Assembly: GCF_016920785.2 (NCBI RefSeq)
Contig: NW_024609846.1
Coordinates: 121,609,473-121,673,472 of the forward strand
Direction of reading: 5' to 3'
Length of the DNA: 64,000 nucleotides
Source of the DNA: Ixodes scapularis
Lineage: Eukaryota > Arthropoda > Arachnida > Ixodida > Ixodidae
Positions 1 through 11,510 of this stretch are shown here, piece after piece. A program made the position numbers and the translations under genes. The notes below the pieces were generated by a model. It did no database searches. It worked only from the letters and a program-made list of their open reading frames with translations, and was not told the origin of the DNA. Each line of letters begins with the position of its first letter. The first letter of the stretch is position 1.

Positions 1-698
1 TGTATATCAGATAATGAGTACAAGGTACACAGAAACGTAATTAAAATAGAGTATCAAATTCTCTAGATCAGAAGTATTTGCAAGATACCAAGATTCTTCA
101 AAAAGTATCTGAAATACAGTATCTTGAGTAGAGTATCTGAGATAGGCACAAGTCTGGTTCCATGTCAGGTAACCTGTCCTTTTGTTGTAACTGTAGGTCT
201 GTTTGTGGAAGTTCAGTGATGGATGTAGTTGGCCTTAGATTTCTGGGTGTATGAGTATTCGTGGAAGAAAAGAAAGTGGCTAAGTTTGAAACGTCCCTCT
301 TTCTGTGTCTTTTCCTTCGACCAAACGTTTTGCGTTTCGTACCGCACTCTCGGGCACTGCAAAAATAATAAATGTCCACTAGCTCTCCTGCACCCCAGTG
401 TTACCAAGCGAGGACTACACAACATAAGCCCTAAGTAACCAAAATTTTAACCAGACCCTGCTCTTTGTAAATATATGGTTTTTATACTTTTAGAATTTTA
501 GTTTTAGAAATAAAATACAAATTACCCCATTGGACGAAAAAAAGGAACGCCGTTCCCTTTTCCGTTCCCGTAAAAATGTAACGAGTTCCCATTCCAGTTC
601 CACCGATGCCAAATGGAACGTCGGCGTTCCTTCGTTCCTCCTAAAAGGAACGCGTTCCAGGAACGCCGTTCCTTGGAACGCCGTTCCGTACAACACTG
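1..698. mobile_element. hAT-like non-autonomous element, family A, copy 1 (cut by window edge)
   Basis: The right end CGTACAACACTG at 687-698 matches the right ends of the copies at 2804-4022 and 36284-37402. Homology to them runs from about 160 to 698 and includes the cluster of GGAACGCCGTTCC palindromes at 540-690. The left end is outside the window, so no target duplication can be tested. Bases 1-155 have no counterpart in the other copies and carry repeated AGTATCTGA/GTATCTTGAGTA words, which look like a different nested element. No transposase is visible. Confidence 0.65.
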
Positions 699-823
699 CT
701 CTGTTTTTAGAAAGACGATGGAAGGAAAGCCCATTTACTTTCTCACACCAAGCCACGTGGGCTCGGATATAAGCGAATCGCGCACAGCCGCCTGAAACTG
801 CATCGTAGAATGGGTCTCTCACA

Positions 824-1030
824 TGGGCGTACCAACCCCGGGGGGGGGGGGGGGGGGGGGGCAAGGGGGGCGCTTGTCCCCCAGTTTACAGAGTGGGGGG
901 GGGGGGCAAGGCATGTGTCCCCCCCCCTTCCGCACGGCAAACACTGGCCGGCGGCGCCCAAGGGGGAGGGGGGGGGTTTGCCCCCCCTCCCCCCCCCCCC
1001 CCCCCAGTCAAAAGCAAGTTGGTACGCCAC
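824..1030. repeat. G/C-run element with inverted ends
   Basis: GGGCGTACCAAC at the left is the inverse of GTTGGTACGCC at the right. Between them lie runs of G (841-861, about 896-906) and C (about 976-1005). The long proline- or glycine-rich reading frames here come only from these runs and are not genes. It resembles the AGTGGCGTAxCCA-type repeats also seen near 42259 and 62481. Confidence 0.5.
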
Positions 1031-1592
1031 TGCACTCTCACATTGTTTTTGGACTGTGTCGAGGTGCGACACGAAGGCGCGCCCGCGGACCTCTCTTCCG
1101 TTAAAATGAAGAGTTAAAATCTTCGATCTCGTCGACGAACGCCAGTTTTATTTGGGGACCGTGAAGTACGGCATAAGGATTGCGGAAACATTTTAAACGG
1201 TACGTAAACATTGCAACGCCTTAAGTCAAAACTATACGTTATTATTCATGCCCATATATGACAGCTCTGGGGGTATCAATGCATCGGGATGCGATATCCA
1301 CTCACACGGCGTCGATTTCCCACGCTTATTTCCTCTTGCTGTCGACATAAGGCGACAAGGATGTAGTGGAATAAGGAAGTTAGTAGTAAGCACGCAGTCA
1401 ACTGGGAGATTAGGGCAGTGCTGGTTGAGGACGTTTGATGGACGTCGTTAAAGGCGTAGCGACCGCTTCTTAGTTCCTCTGGGGTTTCATTAAACTCGGC
1501 AAAGGGAGAGAGAGAATAAAAAAGGGCAGCGACATTTCTTTTAAAGTCCTATAATGCATATATACGGCGTAAAGCCGGGGTCACGCTGCTTC
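1031..1592. other. No gene seen
   Basis: Unique-looking intergenic or intronic sequence. The longest frames are short and lack splice or homology support. Confidence 0.5.
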
Positions 1593-1752
1593 TATAGACC
1601 TTTCCAAAAAAAAAAGCGTGCGGCCGGTGCCATCTTGACTGTTCGTGAGTATGACGCGTGCTTTCTTCGCATTTCGAAGCGACGGACACGCTCGTGCTGG
1701 GCTGTGAATACCACACGCTGGGCTGTTATTTAGTAAACCTTGTAGAGGTCTA
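1593..1752. repeat. Small inverted-repeat element (TATAGACCT ends)
   Basis: TATAGACCTTTCC near the left end is answered by AGAGGTCTATAC at the right. A related element with AATAGACC ends is at 39657-40012. Only about ten terminal bases match, so this copy is decayed. Confidence 0.35.
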
Positions 1753-1756
1753 TACA

Positions 1757-1950
1757 TCATGCAAAAGGCGGTCTGCTTACGCAGATTCTAATGGGAGTCA
1801 CCGCGAGATCTGTGCTTCGAGTGCCACATGGCAATGAGTTCAAGGAGAAAACTTGTCATGCCGCATTCGAACCACGGATATTGCGATGACTTGCGTTTGC
1901 AGATTGTCCTTTGTATGATGTGTGAGCCGTGTGACCCCGGCTGTAGGGAA
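1757..1950. repeat. Palindromic MITE-like repeat, copy 1
   Basis: The sequence folds on itself: CATCATGCAAAAGGCGGTCTG pairs with a segment ending TTTGTATGATG, and an inner arm around GATCTGTGCTTCGAGTGC pairs with GCATTCGAACCACGGAT. A diverged second copy at 53385-53575 shares the tail GTGACCCCGGCT and TTTGCAGA-TGTC. There is no coding content. Confidence 0.5.
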
Positions 1951-1985
1951 TCGGTGAGGGAATTGGCGTGCCACATGAAATATAT

Positions 1986-2346
1986 TTTCCCGCCAAATTT
2001 AGCGGGAAACTGAATAATTCTATAGGTTCACCCGACGTGAGGTCAAGTGACGTTGATTTCCCCTGCTACATTTAGCGGGTTGCTGAATTGGTGTCAAGGG
2101 TCATGTGGCGTCAATTTCCCGCTAAATTTAGCGGGGAAACTGAGTTGACGTATAGGTCACGTGCCGTTTATTCAAGGTGTTATAGGTCACGTTATGTCGG
2201 GTGACAGCACGTGTCGCCTCTCTCTCACCAAATTTAGCGAGGAAGCGGAATTGGTGTACAGTTAACGTGACGTCAATTTTTCCGCTAAATTTTGCGGGGA
2301 AACTGAATTGGTCAGGTCTCCGGGACATCAATTTTCCCGCTGAATC
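1986..2346. repeat. ATTTAGCGGG palindromic array
   Basis: At least five spaced copies of the near-palindrome CCCGCTAAATTTAGCGGG, separated by GTCACGTGACGTCAA-like spacers. The same motif forms arrays at 7741-7792, 46070-46209, 47826-47925, 48363-48415 and 49808-49832. In two of those cases it is the core of a TIR element (7327-7852 and 45878-46299), so this may be a remnant of that family. Confidence 0.65.
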
Positions 2347-2795
2347 AGTTGATTATTTTGTTTTAATTGGCTTTCATTACTATTGCACGAAGTATCCGGT
2401 AATCAAAAATATTTTTTTGAGAAATGCTCACACGATACATTTCTTTCTTCAAAGAAGGGCTTCCAAAGACTCAAATGTACGCAAAAAAAAGCAGAACATT
2501 TATATCGTACTTTTGTTAACCACTTCGTCGAATGGCCCAAAGAAAATCAGCTGACGACAGTTGCACGATTCTCTGCAAAACGTGATCCGGCAGCCGCTAC
2601 GAACAAATAGCGGCTATGATGGCAGGTCAAATTATAGTCTATTTGCAATATTTGTAATTCCTGACAATAAAAATACTTCAAATTTCATAGATCTTGTGGC
2701 AACTATTAGACGTTTGCACCTATGGTCTCTGGGTGCTGCCATCTTGCTGCCGGTGTGGGCAGAACGTCTGATAGTTTAGCATTGTTGAGGCGTAT
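2347..2795. other. No gene seen
   Basis: AT-rich sequence with no convincing coding frame, repeat or splice-bounded exon. Confidence 0.5.
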
Positions 2796-2803
2796 CCCTT
2801 GGC

Positions 2804-4022
2804 CAGTGTTGTACACGTTCCTCAAAAAAAGTAACGAAAGCTCGTTCCTCGTTCCTTCTGATTTTTGGAACGCGTTCCCGTTACAAGTTCCATCCGTGAG
2901 AAAGGAACTCGTTCCCGTTACAGTTTAAAAAATGGAACGTATCGTTACATATACGTTACTTTTGTATTTTTTGCTAATTACCATATTTAGTTAAATCAAG
3001 CAGAGTTTTCTTATTTTTTTATCTATCCCGTTAATAGTCAACATACGAGTTTGTATGTCGTGATGGAAGGGCACCCGGAGGAGAAAACACGCGGAAGCAG
3101 GGTTTCATTTCTTGATATATTCATGGTAAAAATCTCAGCTATTAACCATGTCCATGCTTGTAGTGCACAATTCAGACGAGCCAAGTGTACTTGTACCCAA
3201 GATAGCACGAGCGTTTTACAACAACCTCGCACGTTTCAATTTAACAGACTCCCGTGTTAGAACTTAACAACAGTTGCTTCTTGATGTCGCTGTTCGCGAG
3301 ACGAGCAAGTAAAGGAGAAGGTTGGGCTTTTGGAAAGTCACTCTTGAAAGCTACCAAAACCTCGTTGTGAAGGTTGGATTTGCTGTTCAGTTCTAAGTTG
3401 GAAGACAAGAGAAGGAATAAAGGTTATTTTTTGTGTATCTTGTAAGTGCCCAAAGTTCGGAATACAAGGGTGAGTCCGATATCTGGCAATCTGTGATCTT
3501 GTGGTAAATGTAGGTCTCGCTATTGAAGTCCAGAAATGGCTGTAGTCAGAATACGATTTCTGGGTGTGTAAAGATTCGTGGAACAAAAGAAGGTAACCAA
3601 GTTGAAAACAACCCTCCTTCTTTGTCTTCTCCTACTACTAAAAGTTTTGCTTTTTGTACCGCAGTTTCGGGCACTCAAAAAAGAATCAATGCCCACCAGC
3701 TCTCCTGCACCCTTAACTGTTAGCAAGCGAGGACCACACAAAATAATTCATAAGCTTAGTGACCAAAAAGTTAACGAGATCCTGCACTTCGTAAAGATAT
3801 TGTTTTTGTATCTTCATACTTTCTCTGTTAGAAATAAAATAAAAATGACCCCACTGGACGAAAAAAAGGAACGCCGTTCCTTGTTCCGTTCCAGTAAAAA
3901 AGTAACGCGTTCCCGTTCCAGTTCCATCGATGCAAAATGGAACGGCGGCGTTCCTTCGTTCCTCCTAAAAGGAACGCGTTCCAGGAACGCCGTTCCTTGG
4001 AACGCCGTTCCGTACAACACTG
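2804..4022. mobile_element. hAT-like non-autonomous element, family A, copy 2
   Basis: The element starts CAGTGTTGTACACG and ends CCGTACAACACTG, giving a 12-bp TIR. It is flanked by CCCTTGGC (2796-2803) and CCCATGGC (4023-4030), an 8-bp target duplication with one mismatch, as expected for the hAT superfamily. Clusters of CTCGTTCC/GGAACGAG at 2815-2945 and GGAACGCCGTTCC at 3860-4012 sit next to the two ends and look like subterminal transposase binding sites. The 1219-bp interior is shared with the copy at 36284 but encodes no transposase, so mobility would need a helper. Confidence 0.8.
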
Positions 4023-4030
4023 CCCATGGC

Positions 4031-4578
4031 CTCAGCAATGCTTGACTATCACATGATCTACCCCCACCAGCCGCAAGATGGTGGCGCCCAAGGGCCGTAT
4101 ACTTGCAAACGTCTACATACCTCTCCAGCGCTTATCACCCAGGCGAAAAATGCTGAGTCACTTGGCTGTGGACGCATGCGCGGCGTTTCATATTGCGTGA
4201 AAGAGACCAACTCCAAACGCTCAGAAGGCCTTCTACAGCCCAGCAAATAAAGATGGCAGCGCGCAGTAGGCGATTATTTGAAAAGGTATAATCACCCTTG
4301 TTTTTTTTTTTAAGCTTCATATTTGCGTTAGCAGCGGAAATGCAGGAAGAACTTATTTACCTTATTTTATAGACGGTACATTTATACAACATCAACACCT
4401 ACAGTTTGGGCTGCTTTTTCCACAGCTGTCTTTAAATGCCCTACTAAAAAAAAAAAAAAATGGCAACAGAAAAGTTGATTAGCAAAAAATACAAAAATTA
4501 GTTCCTTTATCTCTTTTTTTTTTTTACTTTCGATGAATTCGGGAAAGCAGTGATGAAACAAATATATATATTTTTTTT
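4031..4578. other. No gene seen
   Basis: Intergenic or intronic sequence with A and T runs (4304-4313, 4446-4460, 4514-4525). No supported gene. Confidence 0.5.
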
Positions 4579-4685
4579 AATATTCACCGAATGTAGATGC
4601 ATACCGTGGCTGCTCTTCCACATAATCACCGCAGAGATTTAGGCAGTTTTTATGTCGTGACAGAAGCTTTCGGATGACTTCCTCA
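4579..4685 (-). pseudogene. Mariner-like transposase C-terminal fragment
   Basis: On the minus strand one frame reads a short peptide containing RHKNCLNLCGDYVEEQ. It resembles the end of mariner transposases, where an R-W-x-K-C-(I/L/V) stretch is followed by G-D-Y-(F/V)-E. The Trp is replaced and the frame runs past the usual end, so this is a decayed copy or a chance match. No catalytic DDD residues were found upstream on that strand, and I found no TIRs around it. Confidence 0.35.
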
Positions 4686-4981
4686 AGCACGGCTGCCGCC
4701 GGAGTTTCAAGCGTCGGCAAGACCGTCACTCACCACAGACTAAAGTTTGGAAACTGCGTGAGATTTCGAGAAGGACAAACAGAAGTTCTTGATGATCGTT
4801 GCCGAGAAAGGACGTCTGTGGCGACTTGTTGAACTCGTGACGAAAGAAGTTGTAACCCAGGCGGCATACTTCTTTGGGGAAGGAATCCAAGACCTTGTGC
4901 GTTGGGATAATATAACTGCCTTTATTTTTGCGATGATTAGGCGGTGGAGTAGGTAGAATACGTGTGTACGTTGTAAGCATA
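4686..4981. other. No gene seen
   Basis: Both strands have frames of about 85-90 codons (minus 4726-4980 and 4740-5012), but they overlap each other and neither resembles a known family. Confidence 0.4.
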
Positions 4982-5050
4982 TTAAAGGAATACTACAACG
5001 AAATTTCGGCACTTATTGATTGGTCTAAACGTGTTAAAGGGAGCCAGTAT
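4982..5050. repeat. Solo end of the TTAAAGGGATACT element
   Basis: TTAAAGGAATACTACAACG followed by AAATTTCGGC and TTGGTCTA matches, in inverse orientation, the right end of the TTAA-flanked element at 42527-43175. No partner end was found nearby, so this is a truncated copy. Confidence 0.5.
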
Positions 5051-5550
5051 GACATCAGATACACCAATCTTTTGTTGAAAAAAAACAGGAAAAGGAATTT
5101 TAAAACAAAGCAAACGATTAGCACATGATACCTGGCGGATGTCGCTAAAGGCTCATTTGTAATGTCAGTCTAGGAACCATGACAGGTAGTGACGATGCCT
5201 GCCTCGCCTAGAACAACGTTGGCCTAGAAATATAGCCTCACTAGTGCCCCTAGCGCGCAAAAGCATGTGCAGCGTGCGCGTGAACGTAGCTTTGGCAAGC
5301 TTTTGAGCTTCTTGAGAAACATCCGAATTAGCTGTTCGCAACGTGATACGGTTCGTGTACATTTTTTTTCTGACGAGTAAAAAAGCCAGTGAAACTTGCT
5401 AAAATACCCGGAAAACGCACGCACCTGCCCGATTATGAACGCAATTTCAATTGTCCCTATCTTTCTTTATAGGGCTAAAAAAAGAAGCACGCAAGACGCA
5501 GGCACCACGCTTTATTTCTTTTGAAAGCAAAAGTTCTTATGCTTTATAAA
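5051..5550. other. No gene seen
   Basis: Nothing recognisable; short frames only. Confidence 0.5.
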
Positions 5551-6130
5551 CTGGGTGTTTCAGCGAAAGCTTTAACAAATTGCTAGCGATAGGGTCGTAC
5601 AAAAATATAAATATTAACTCCTTAGCTAGAATGTGCGAATTAACTTTCTAATTGTTGTCTTTTAGGTCTATGTTGCAATTAAAATATTGAAGACTACCAC
5701 CATGGAGGGCTAGAGCAACTTACGGAAAGTAAGAAAAAGCAACCGGCTTGGAGATATTCGCCGCCAAACTTTGCGGTGTAATTGGTGTGACAAGACAGCT
5801 GCGTGAAGTGATATCAAATTTTGGAAATCATGCCCATATACAGTGCAAATTTTGTGGACGAATATCTCCAAGCCGGTTGCTTCTTTTTGCTTTCCGTAAA
5901 TTGCTTTAGCCTTCTATGGTTGTACCCTACAAACTTCTAATTGCCACACGAACCTAAAGGTCACTAATTAGATATTGAATTAGCACATTGTAGTTATTTA
6001 GATAGCGATTTTTTATTTTCTTTTGCTATTCCTGGCGTCCGCTGCGGCTAAAAGTTGGTTTTCAAACATATCATTTTTTGAACGACCCTTTTGTTAGGAA
6101 TTTTTTAAAGCTTTTGCCGTAACACCCGTA
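5551..6130. mobile_element. Foldback element with long inverted arms
   Basis: The left arm begins CTGGGTGTTTCAGCGAAAGC and the right arm ends GCTTTTGCCGTAACACCCG. The two arms match imperfectly over roughly 250 bases each. The best-paired inner part is GAATATCTCCAAGCCGGTTG near 5860 with its inverse near 5740. The loop holds about 80 bases. No transposase is present. Confidence 0.65.
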
Positions 6131-6562
6131 TACAAATCGTAAGCAGTTGTTTTAAGGCCAGCAAAATAGTTATGGCCCGAAAGGAGAGTTGAGCCCAGAT
6201 CATGCACATCCGCTGGGATTTGTGCACGAGAATGAGTAAACATTTCATTGCATGTAAAATAAATTTAGTTTTCAATTTATTCGGCTTGTTTCCTTGATTC
6301 AAATCGATATTTGGTTTGATTAGGATTATTCGGTGCTCGCCGACCCCTTCAACATTTTTTTAATGAGCCACAAGTGATCGATTACTTGTTTTTCGTCGCG
6401 CGAGGTTATTCAACACAGCGGAAATGGGCTCCGCAAGAGGCACCAGCCTGCCTTTGAGTTTGCGAAAATTACTGGGGTAATAACTAGTGATTGGCGTTTA
6501 TTTTTCTTTATGTCACCCCCTAACCAGGCAGAAAGCTGCCATAGCTTTACCTTCAGAAATTA
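6131..6562. other. No gene seen
   Basis: AT-rich DNA without supported features. Confidence 0.5.
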
Positions 6563-6617
6563 CTGTGTGTGTGTGTGTGTGCGTGTGCGTGCGTGCGTGC
6601 ACGTGCGTGTGTGTTTT
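6563..6617. repeat. (TG)n microsatellite with GCGTGC interruptions
   Basis: A perfect TG run from about 6564 is followed by imperfect GTGCGTGC repeats. The predicted Cys/Val/Arg- or His/Thr-rich peptides are artefacts of it. Confidence 0.9.
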
Positions 6618-7075
6618 CTCGCTGGAATAGCAAGCAGTCCAGGTGCGTTTTATTTTCAAAGGGCTGAAAGAAACAGCAAAATGACGGCACTGACACAATC
6701 CAGTATACTCTTTGGGGACAATCGATTCCAGGGGTTGCCAAGCAGCGGCTTTTGCGTGTTAAAGTGCGGCTCGCGGCTCCCTAGTAAACCTAACGCCCCC
6801 CCCCCCCCCCCCCTTTGCTGTCTCAATCCCGGCCACACGAGCACATCCCCAAGAAGAGAAAAGGAATGCGTTTTAAATTGAAAGTCTGCAGGTTCCCGTT
6901 TGGTAGTCTTGTGCAACTGCTACCATACGTGCACTTGAACTGCTTTAAACTCGGATAGATATATCTAAAGTCGTCAAGGTTTCATTTATTGCCCTAAAAT
7001 GTTTTTTGATCTTTCCCCCTTGTCTGCCTCTCTTCTTCCAGGTGGCTCTTGAATATTTAGTGGTTTTGTTTGCAG
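6618..7075. other. No gene seen; contains a C run
   Basis: A C run lies at 6796-6813. The last 50 bases are T-rich and end TTTTGTTTGCAG, serving as a plausible polypyrimidine tract and splice acceptor for the exon that follows. Confidence 0.45.
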
Positions 7076-7255
7076 CTCTTGGGCGGGGTCGGCCTGGCCA
7101 CCCCTCAACTATGCGGACAGCGGAACTTCAGCTCTCGTAGTGGGTCAGATAGCTTTTCTCTGCTTGACGGACCGCAAACGACCATCTCGACGACAGCGTG
7201 CATGACGACCACCACGCCGACCAAGAAAGAACATGGTTGTTATTTTGTAGATGAG
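7076..7255 (+). CDS. Candidate internal coding exon, unknown protein
   Basis: This 180-nt segment is bounded by an acceptor (TTTTGTTTGCAG, ending 7075) and a donor (GATGAG|GTAGGG). It is open in the frame beginning CTC TTG GGC, giving exactly 60 codons with both boundaries between codons. The peptide is Ser/Thr-rich in the middle (SFSLLDGPQTTIST, then TTTTPTKK) and ends HGCYFVDE. I do not recognise a family. The frame closes at TAG four bases past the donor, which fits an exon rather than a single-exon gene. Neighbouring sequence contains no partner exon I can link. It could also be a chance open frame in GC-balanced DNA. Confidence 0.35.
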
Positions 7256-7326
7256 GTAGGGTAGCCCCACCCCTGGCAACCCCCTTGATGTCAATGGTTT
7301 GGTTGAAAGCACGGCTGTTTCCTTTT

Positions 7327-7852
7327 ATAGAGCGCAGCTCTATAGGCGCCCGTTTCCGGCTTGAGCGGCGTCGCCGTCGCCGTCACCGTCACCGTCGGCG
7401 TAAGCGCGTTTCATTATGGGATGTTTCCCATAATGACGTCACACGTGACGTCACGAGGGTTGCCCTCGGGAGGATTACGAGGGTTGCGAAGGTTACCGCC
7501 CTCACGTGGGTTACGAGGGTTATCCTCACGAGGGCCACGAGGGTTACCCTCACGAGGGTCACGAAAGTAACGTCATGACGTTACCCTCGTGAGGGTTACA
7601 AGGGTTACCCTCACGAGGTCACGAGGTTTAAGCTCACGAGGCTTACGAGGGTAACTTCTCGACGTTACCCTCGTGACTTCACGGTGACGACAAGTGTGGC
7701 GTCGCACGTGACGTCACGTGTAACGTTACGAGAGTAAAATGTTCTCGCTAAATTTAGCGGAGATGTTTACCCGCTAGATTTAGCAGGGAAAGAAGAAAGG
7801 CATACCCTCCCCTCCGTACCCTATTGTCCTTCTCCTGAAGAGTTGCGCTCTT
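7327..7852. mobile_element. TIR element with AGAGCGCAGCTCT ends, copy 1
   Basis: The left end TATAGAGCGCAGCTCT is answered by AGAGTTGCGCTCTTA at 7839-7852. Inside are a GGCGCCCGTTTCCGGCTTGA block, a GCCGTC/ACCGTC run, GTGACGTCACGTG palindromes, many ACGAGGGTTACC-type units (7450-7680) and two ATTTAGCGGG motifs (7741-7792). The copy at 45878-46299 carries the same parts in the opposite order. There is no protein-coding content. Confidence 0.7.
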
Positions 7853-8966
7853 ATTCGGCGTTACAGAGAATTGCAAACGTCTTTTTAATTTTTTTATTGT
7901 CTGTTCAACTGAGCCATCAATTGTGGTCGTTGTTGCTTCTGAGTTTTAGTGGGCCGATCTGCAACCTTTTGCCTAAAATATCTGTGTTGCGGCCTCGCAT
8001 CGATCAGCTTCATATCGAGGGCCTGCAACCTTGTGTACCGGTTCTGAATGCACTTTTGAGCGGCATTCCCAACTGATAAGAGATGTGGCCTAAACTGTCC
8101 GAAAAAACGTTTCTTTTTTTTTTTTTTTTTCTTTTTACGTATTTAGTTTCTTTTATCCTTTAAATAGCTTATATTCAGAGTGTTAGAAACATGCACAGTA
8201 ACAAACGTTGACAATGCTTTTTATGTCTTGATTTATAATACAAAACGTGCGACGCGTGACGGATAAAAACTTCAATTTCTCCTGTCAGGTGTGCTCAACA
8301 ATCGACACTATCAGGTGAGCTGGTGGATGTTGAGCATGTATAGAAAATAACCCGAGACTGTGGTAAACAATGGGAAACTTCGCAGAAGAAAAAAGACACA
8401 GGAAGAAGGACGTCTCAAAGTTTCACGAAGTTTCTAATCTTTTACAGGTAATTTGCAACATTCTCAAGCTTCTTGCTGTTGGAACCTTTACCACACGGAT
8501 TACCAATAATAACGCACGTACCCTTTTAGAAGACGCCGAGGACGCCTTTATCGAACTAACGCGTAGTAATCACGACGTGATGCGTCTATAGTGCGTACGT
8601 TGGGCAAGAGACACCGGCAAACGAACCATAACGTCCAACGTCTCCAGTCCTCACGCAGGATGGTACTGCGCCTAACAAAGTTACTTGGGTCATAGATCAA
8701 TAACTGCCCGTAAATGAATGACTAAGTGTAGAAAATTATAAATTGCGAAAAATTGAATTTCTAGCTAAAATAGTGCTTATTGCGTTTAGAAAAAAAAAGA
8801 AAAAACTCGTGGGTTTGATTGGTCCTGCACCCAAAATGTCCGTGCATCGAGATGTCCGTGCACCAAAAAGTTAGTACCGAAACGTCCTACTGGAAGCTCG
8901 ATGATGTCTTTTGCACAGGCTGCTGCGCGGAATTTTCGATCTAACGTTATTTCGAAAACGATAGAA
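7853..8966. other. No gene seen
   Basis: Includes a T run (8111-8130) and a repeated ATGTCCGTGCA word near 8837-8860. A 73-codon frame at 8370-8591 starts with ATG but has no homology or splice support. Confidence 0.45.
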
Positions 8967-9226
8967 GGGTTAAGGCGGGTTCACACAGTGCCGTTTGCTT
9001 ACGTCGCTTTAAGGCCGGTTCACACAGGAGCGTTTTCCTACGGTACGTTAGGAACGCTTACGACCACTTACGTCGAGAGTCACCGGAACATCCGAGCTTC
9101 GAAGGAAGCGTTGCAACCAGCTCAAGGAACAGCTTGGCACGCGACACAAGAAACACCAATGTCCCCGGTGACTCCTCGCGTAATGTAAGAAATCATAAGC
9201 AAGCGCCCCTGTGTGAACCGACCTTT
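8967..9226. repeat. MITE with GGTTCACACAG ends, plus adjacent half copy
   Basis: TAAGGCCGGTTCACACAGG at 9010-9027 is the inverse of CCTGTGTGAACCGACCTTTA at 9208-9226, giving a unit of about 217 bp. A second left end, TTAAGGCGGGTTCACACAG at about 8968, lies just upstream, which suggests a tandem or nested partial copy. Confidence 0.6.
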
Positions 9227-10392
9227 ATGCTATGTGAGCTCATAACGACATTCGAGGCAGGGATGCTCCGATGACTCATAACGTAACGTAATTAAAAAAA
9301 AAAAAGTCACAAGTAAGCGATCTTTGGTGAATGGGCATGTAGGGTCAGGACTCCGAGTCAAAAACAGGAGGCAAGATGTGTCGACACGCGAACCAGAAGC
9401 AAACCCAGCATTCATTTCGGCGCGTTCAGCGCGGGGACTGGAAGGATGCTGCCGCCATGGCTGCCTCGCCGCGCTGTGAGAACAAATTGAAGCGACAGCA
9501 ACAACAACAACAAGACCAAGAGACAAGATAAAGAAGCGAGGCAGCTACAAAGGACCCCGAGGCCAGGGCAGCCGTGGCGTCCGTCATCCGGCAAGTTCGC
9601 GCCGGCCACGCCGCTGCAGCCCAATTGGCCGGCGGCCTTTGAAGCCCCGCCGCCGCTGGTCGCCCGACGGTCGACGGCACAAAAGCCGCTCGTCTCCGGC
9701 CAACTCGGGAGCCAGACGGGCCCCGGCCGGGAGGACGATTGCCGCTGTCCCAGACCGGGATGGTCCGCGCACGATCAATACCACCCGGAAGACAAGGCCT
9801 GCTCATGACGTCATCCTCGGTGGATCCCTGATCCACCTCAGGCGGCAAACACGCCAAATATCAACGAGAGACGCCGCAGAGCCGCAGACGCGTCCGTCTG
9901 GGCGTTGCCGCCAGCTAGCGTCGCACTCGTTATGAGATGCTAGGCAAGGCTCGTTAGCGGCGATTCCTAGCTCCACTAGCGGTGACGTTTGAGGGATGTC
10001 ACTAAGGCCTTGTCTTCGAGGTGGTATTGGCACGATGCGGGACACGCACACGGCGCGCGCAGGGTTGCCTGCCGCCAACTCCTACGTGCGAGGGGGGCCG
10101 GGGGGGGGGGGGGGGGAGGGGGTGGAGCCGTAATTGTTGGCAAGAAGTATGGGCGAAGTATTCACTCTCTGACAAGCGTCGAACGCGCATTAAATATATA
10201 TTTTATGTTAGATAACGTATACTATGGCTCATCAACTCCATCTGCAGAAGTAAACTCTCCAACTATCGGTGCCGCGCTGCTATACCAAAGCGCGGCCGTA
10301 GATCTCCGCCGGTATCTTCCGTTGTCACGCGACCGCCGAGGCGACGAGAGCACTTTTTACAAACTAAAACGATTAGGCTAGTTGGTTTGGAT
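9227..10392. other. CpG-rich intergenic DNA without a supported gene
   Basis: Bases 9390-9960 are GC- and CpG-rich and hold overlapping open frames on both strands with biased residues, so none is chosen. A (CAA)n-like tract is near 9500 and a G run at about 10096-10117. It could be an unmethylated regulatory patch. Confidence 0.35.
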
Positions 10393-10982
10393 TAGGGTTG
10401 GGCATTTTATCGATTTACCTACCGATTATTCGATTAAGGCTTTAATAGCGATTAACTTTTTTAATGGGTCGAATTTCGACAAAGAAAAAGGAAAAATTCA
10501 ACGCTTTCACCACACAGACGTGGTCCAGTGCACCTTTATGAAGGCAATTTTTACTGCGAAATTTTGACTTAAAGTAAACTGTAGAGGCGAGATTTGCAAC
10601 TCCAGACAATTGTATGAGGTTATACGTGTGCCGGCCACATCAAAGCCGCGGTGAGTGTCCTTTTAGTGCAGCACAGGCTATTGTGAACAATCGAAGGAGT
10701 TCGCTCTTGCCGGAAAATATCAACGAACCTTTTTACCTCTGCGGTTCAACTAAGGATTTGCGAGTGTAGATGTATTTTGACTGTTCTCAACTGCACATCA
10801 GGGGTGATATGGAATCTGAAATCGTACATTGCGATGTTTATCACAATTCAGGAACTGCAAGAGAAAAAAAAAAAAAGAACCTATCTGCATAAGAATGAAC
10901 GAAACCGATTAATCGATGCATTAATCAAACAAATAGTATCGATTAATCTGGTTTGCTCCTTATCAATCGACGCCCAGCCCTA
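10393..10982. mobile_element. hAT-like element with TAGGGTTGGGC ends
   Basis: TAGGGTTGGGCATTTTATCG at the left is answered by AATCGACGCCCAGCCCTA at the right, with AATCGAT-rich subterminal DNA on both sides. The ends match the hAT at 40609-41241. The flanking octamers are not identical, so the target duplication has decayed. No coding region survives. Confidence 0.6.
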
Positions 10983-11510
10983 GCGGTGGAGACATCACAA
11001 GGCCTGAGTCACACTGTTCATGCATCATTAAAAAAGACAGCCTGCAAATATGAGTCACCTCTGGGGGTTGGAATGCCGCGGGCTAAGTTTTCTCCTCAAA
11101 CTAATTGCCATGCGTTCATTCGAAGTACGCATCTTGCGGTGTCTCGTAGTCGAACCTGTACGAGGACTGTCTTTTTTACGATGAGTAAGCAGCGGTCATT
11201 CATAGTGCGACTAAAAAAAGCTACGCTTCAGAGTAACGACCCTTGACCAGATTGTGTCTTTAAATCATGGTGGCCAGTTATATGAGGCTTTATCTGAAAT
11301 CACAAGAAGCGCTTTTCCGCCTTCCACAAATGTTTAAACAATTCGCGACAGAGCGAAGCAACATTACATGACCTTCCTAACACCGAATCTAATGCTCAGG
11401 AAGTCGCACTTGAATCATGACGATCGGCAGTTGCGTCTGCTTTGCATGCGAGCCAAAATGGCGGCGCCCACAACAATGTCGAGGAACGGAGTGCCGATAC
11501 CAACGTTACT
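10983..11510. other. No gene seen
   Basis: Mixed-composition DNA with short frames only. Confidence 0.45.

Noticed and set aside
98..425. Conserved frame FCSAREC/ARNCGTKSKTF seen in all three family A hAT copies
   Set aside because: The frames are short, differ in stops between copies and carry no transposase features; the similarity is of the repeat DNA itself.
743..1117. Gly- or Pro-rich open frames
   Set aside because: Produced by G and C runs in a repeat.
1986..2346. CRISPR-like array of ATTTAGCGGG repeats
   Set aside because: Short, variable palindromic unit with uneven spacers in an animal-type genome; a minisatellite from a TIR element.
6510..6916. Frames through the TG microsatellite
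   Set aside because: Cys/Val/Arg and His/Thr repeats follow the microsatellite only.
7440..7720. Coding potential in ACGAGGGTTACC units
   Set aside because: Tandem low-complexity variants inside a TIR element.
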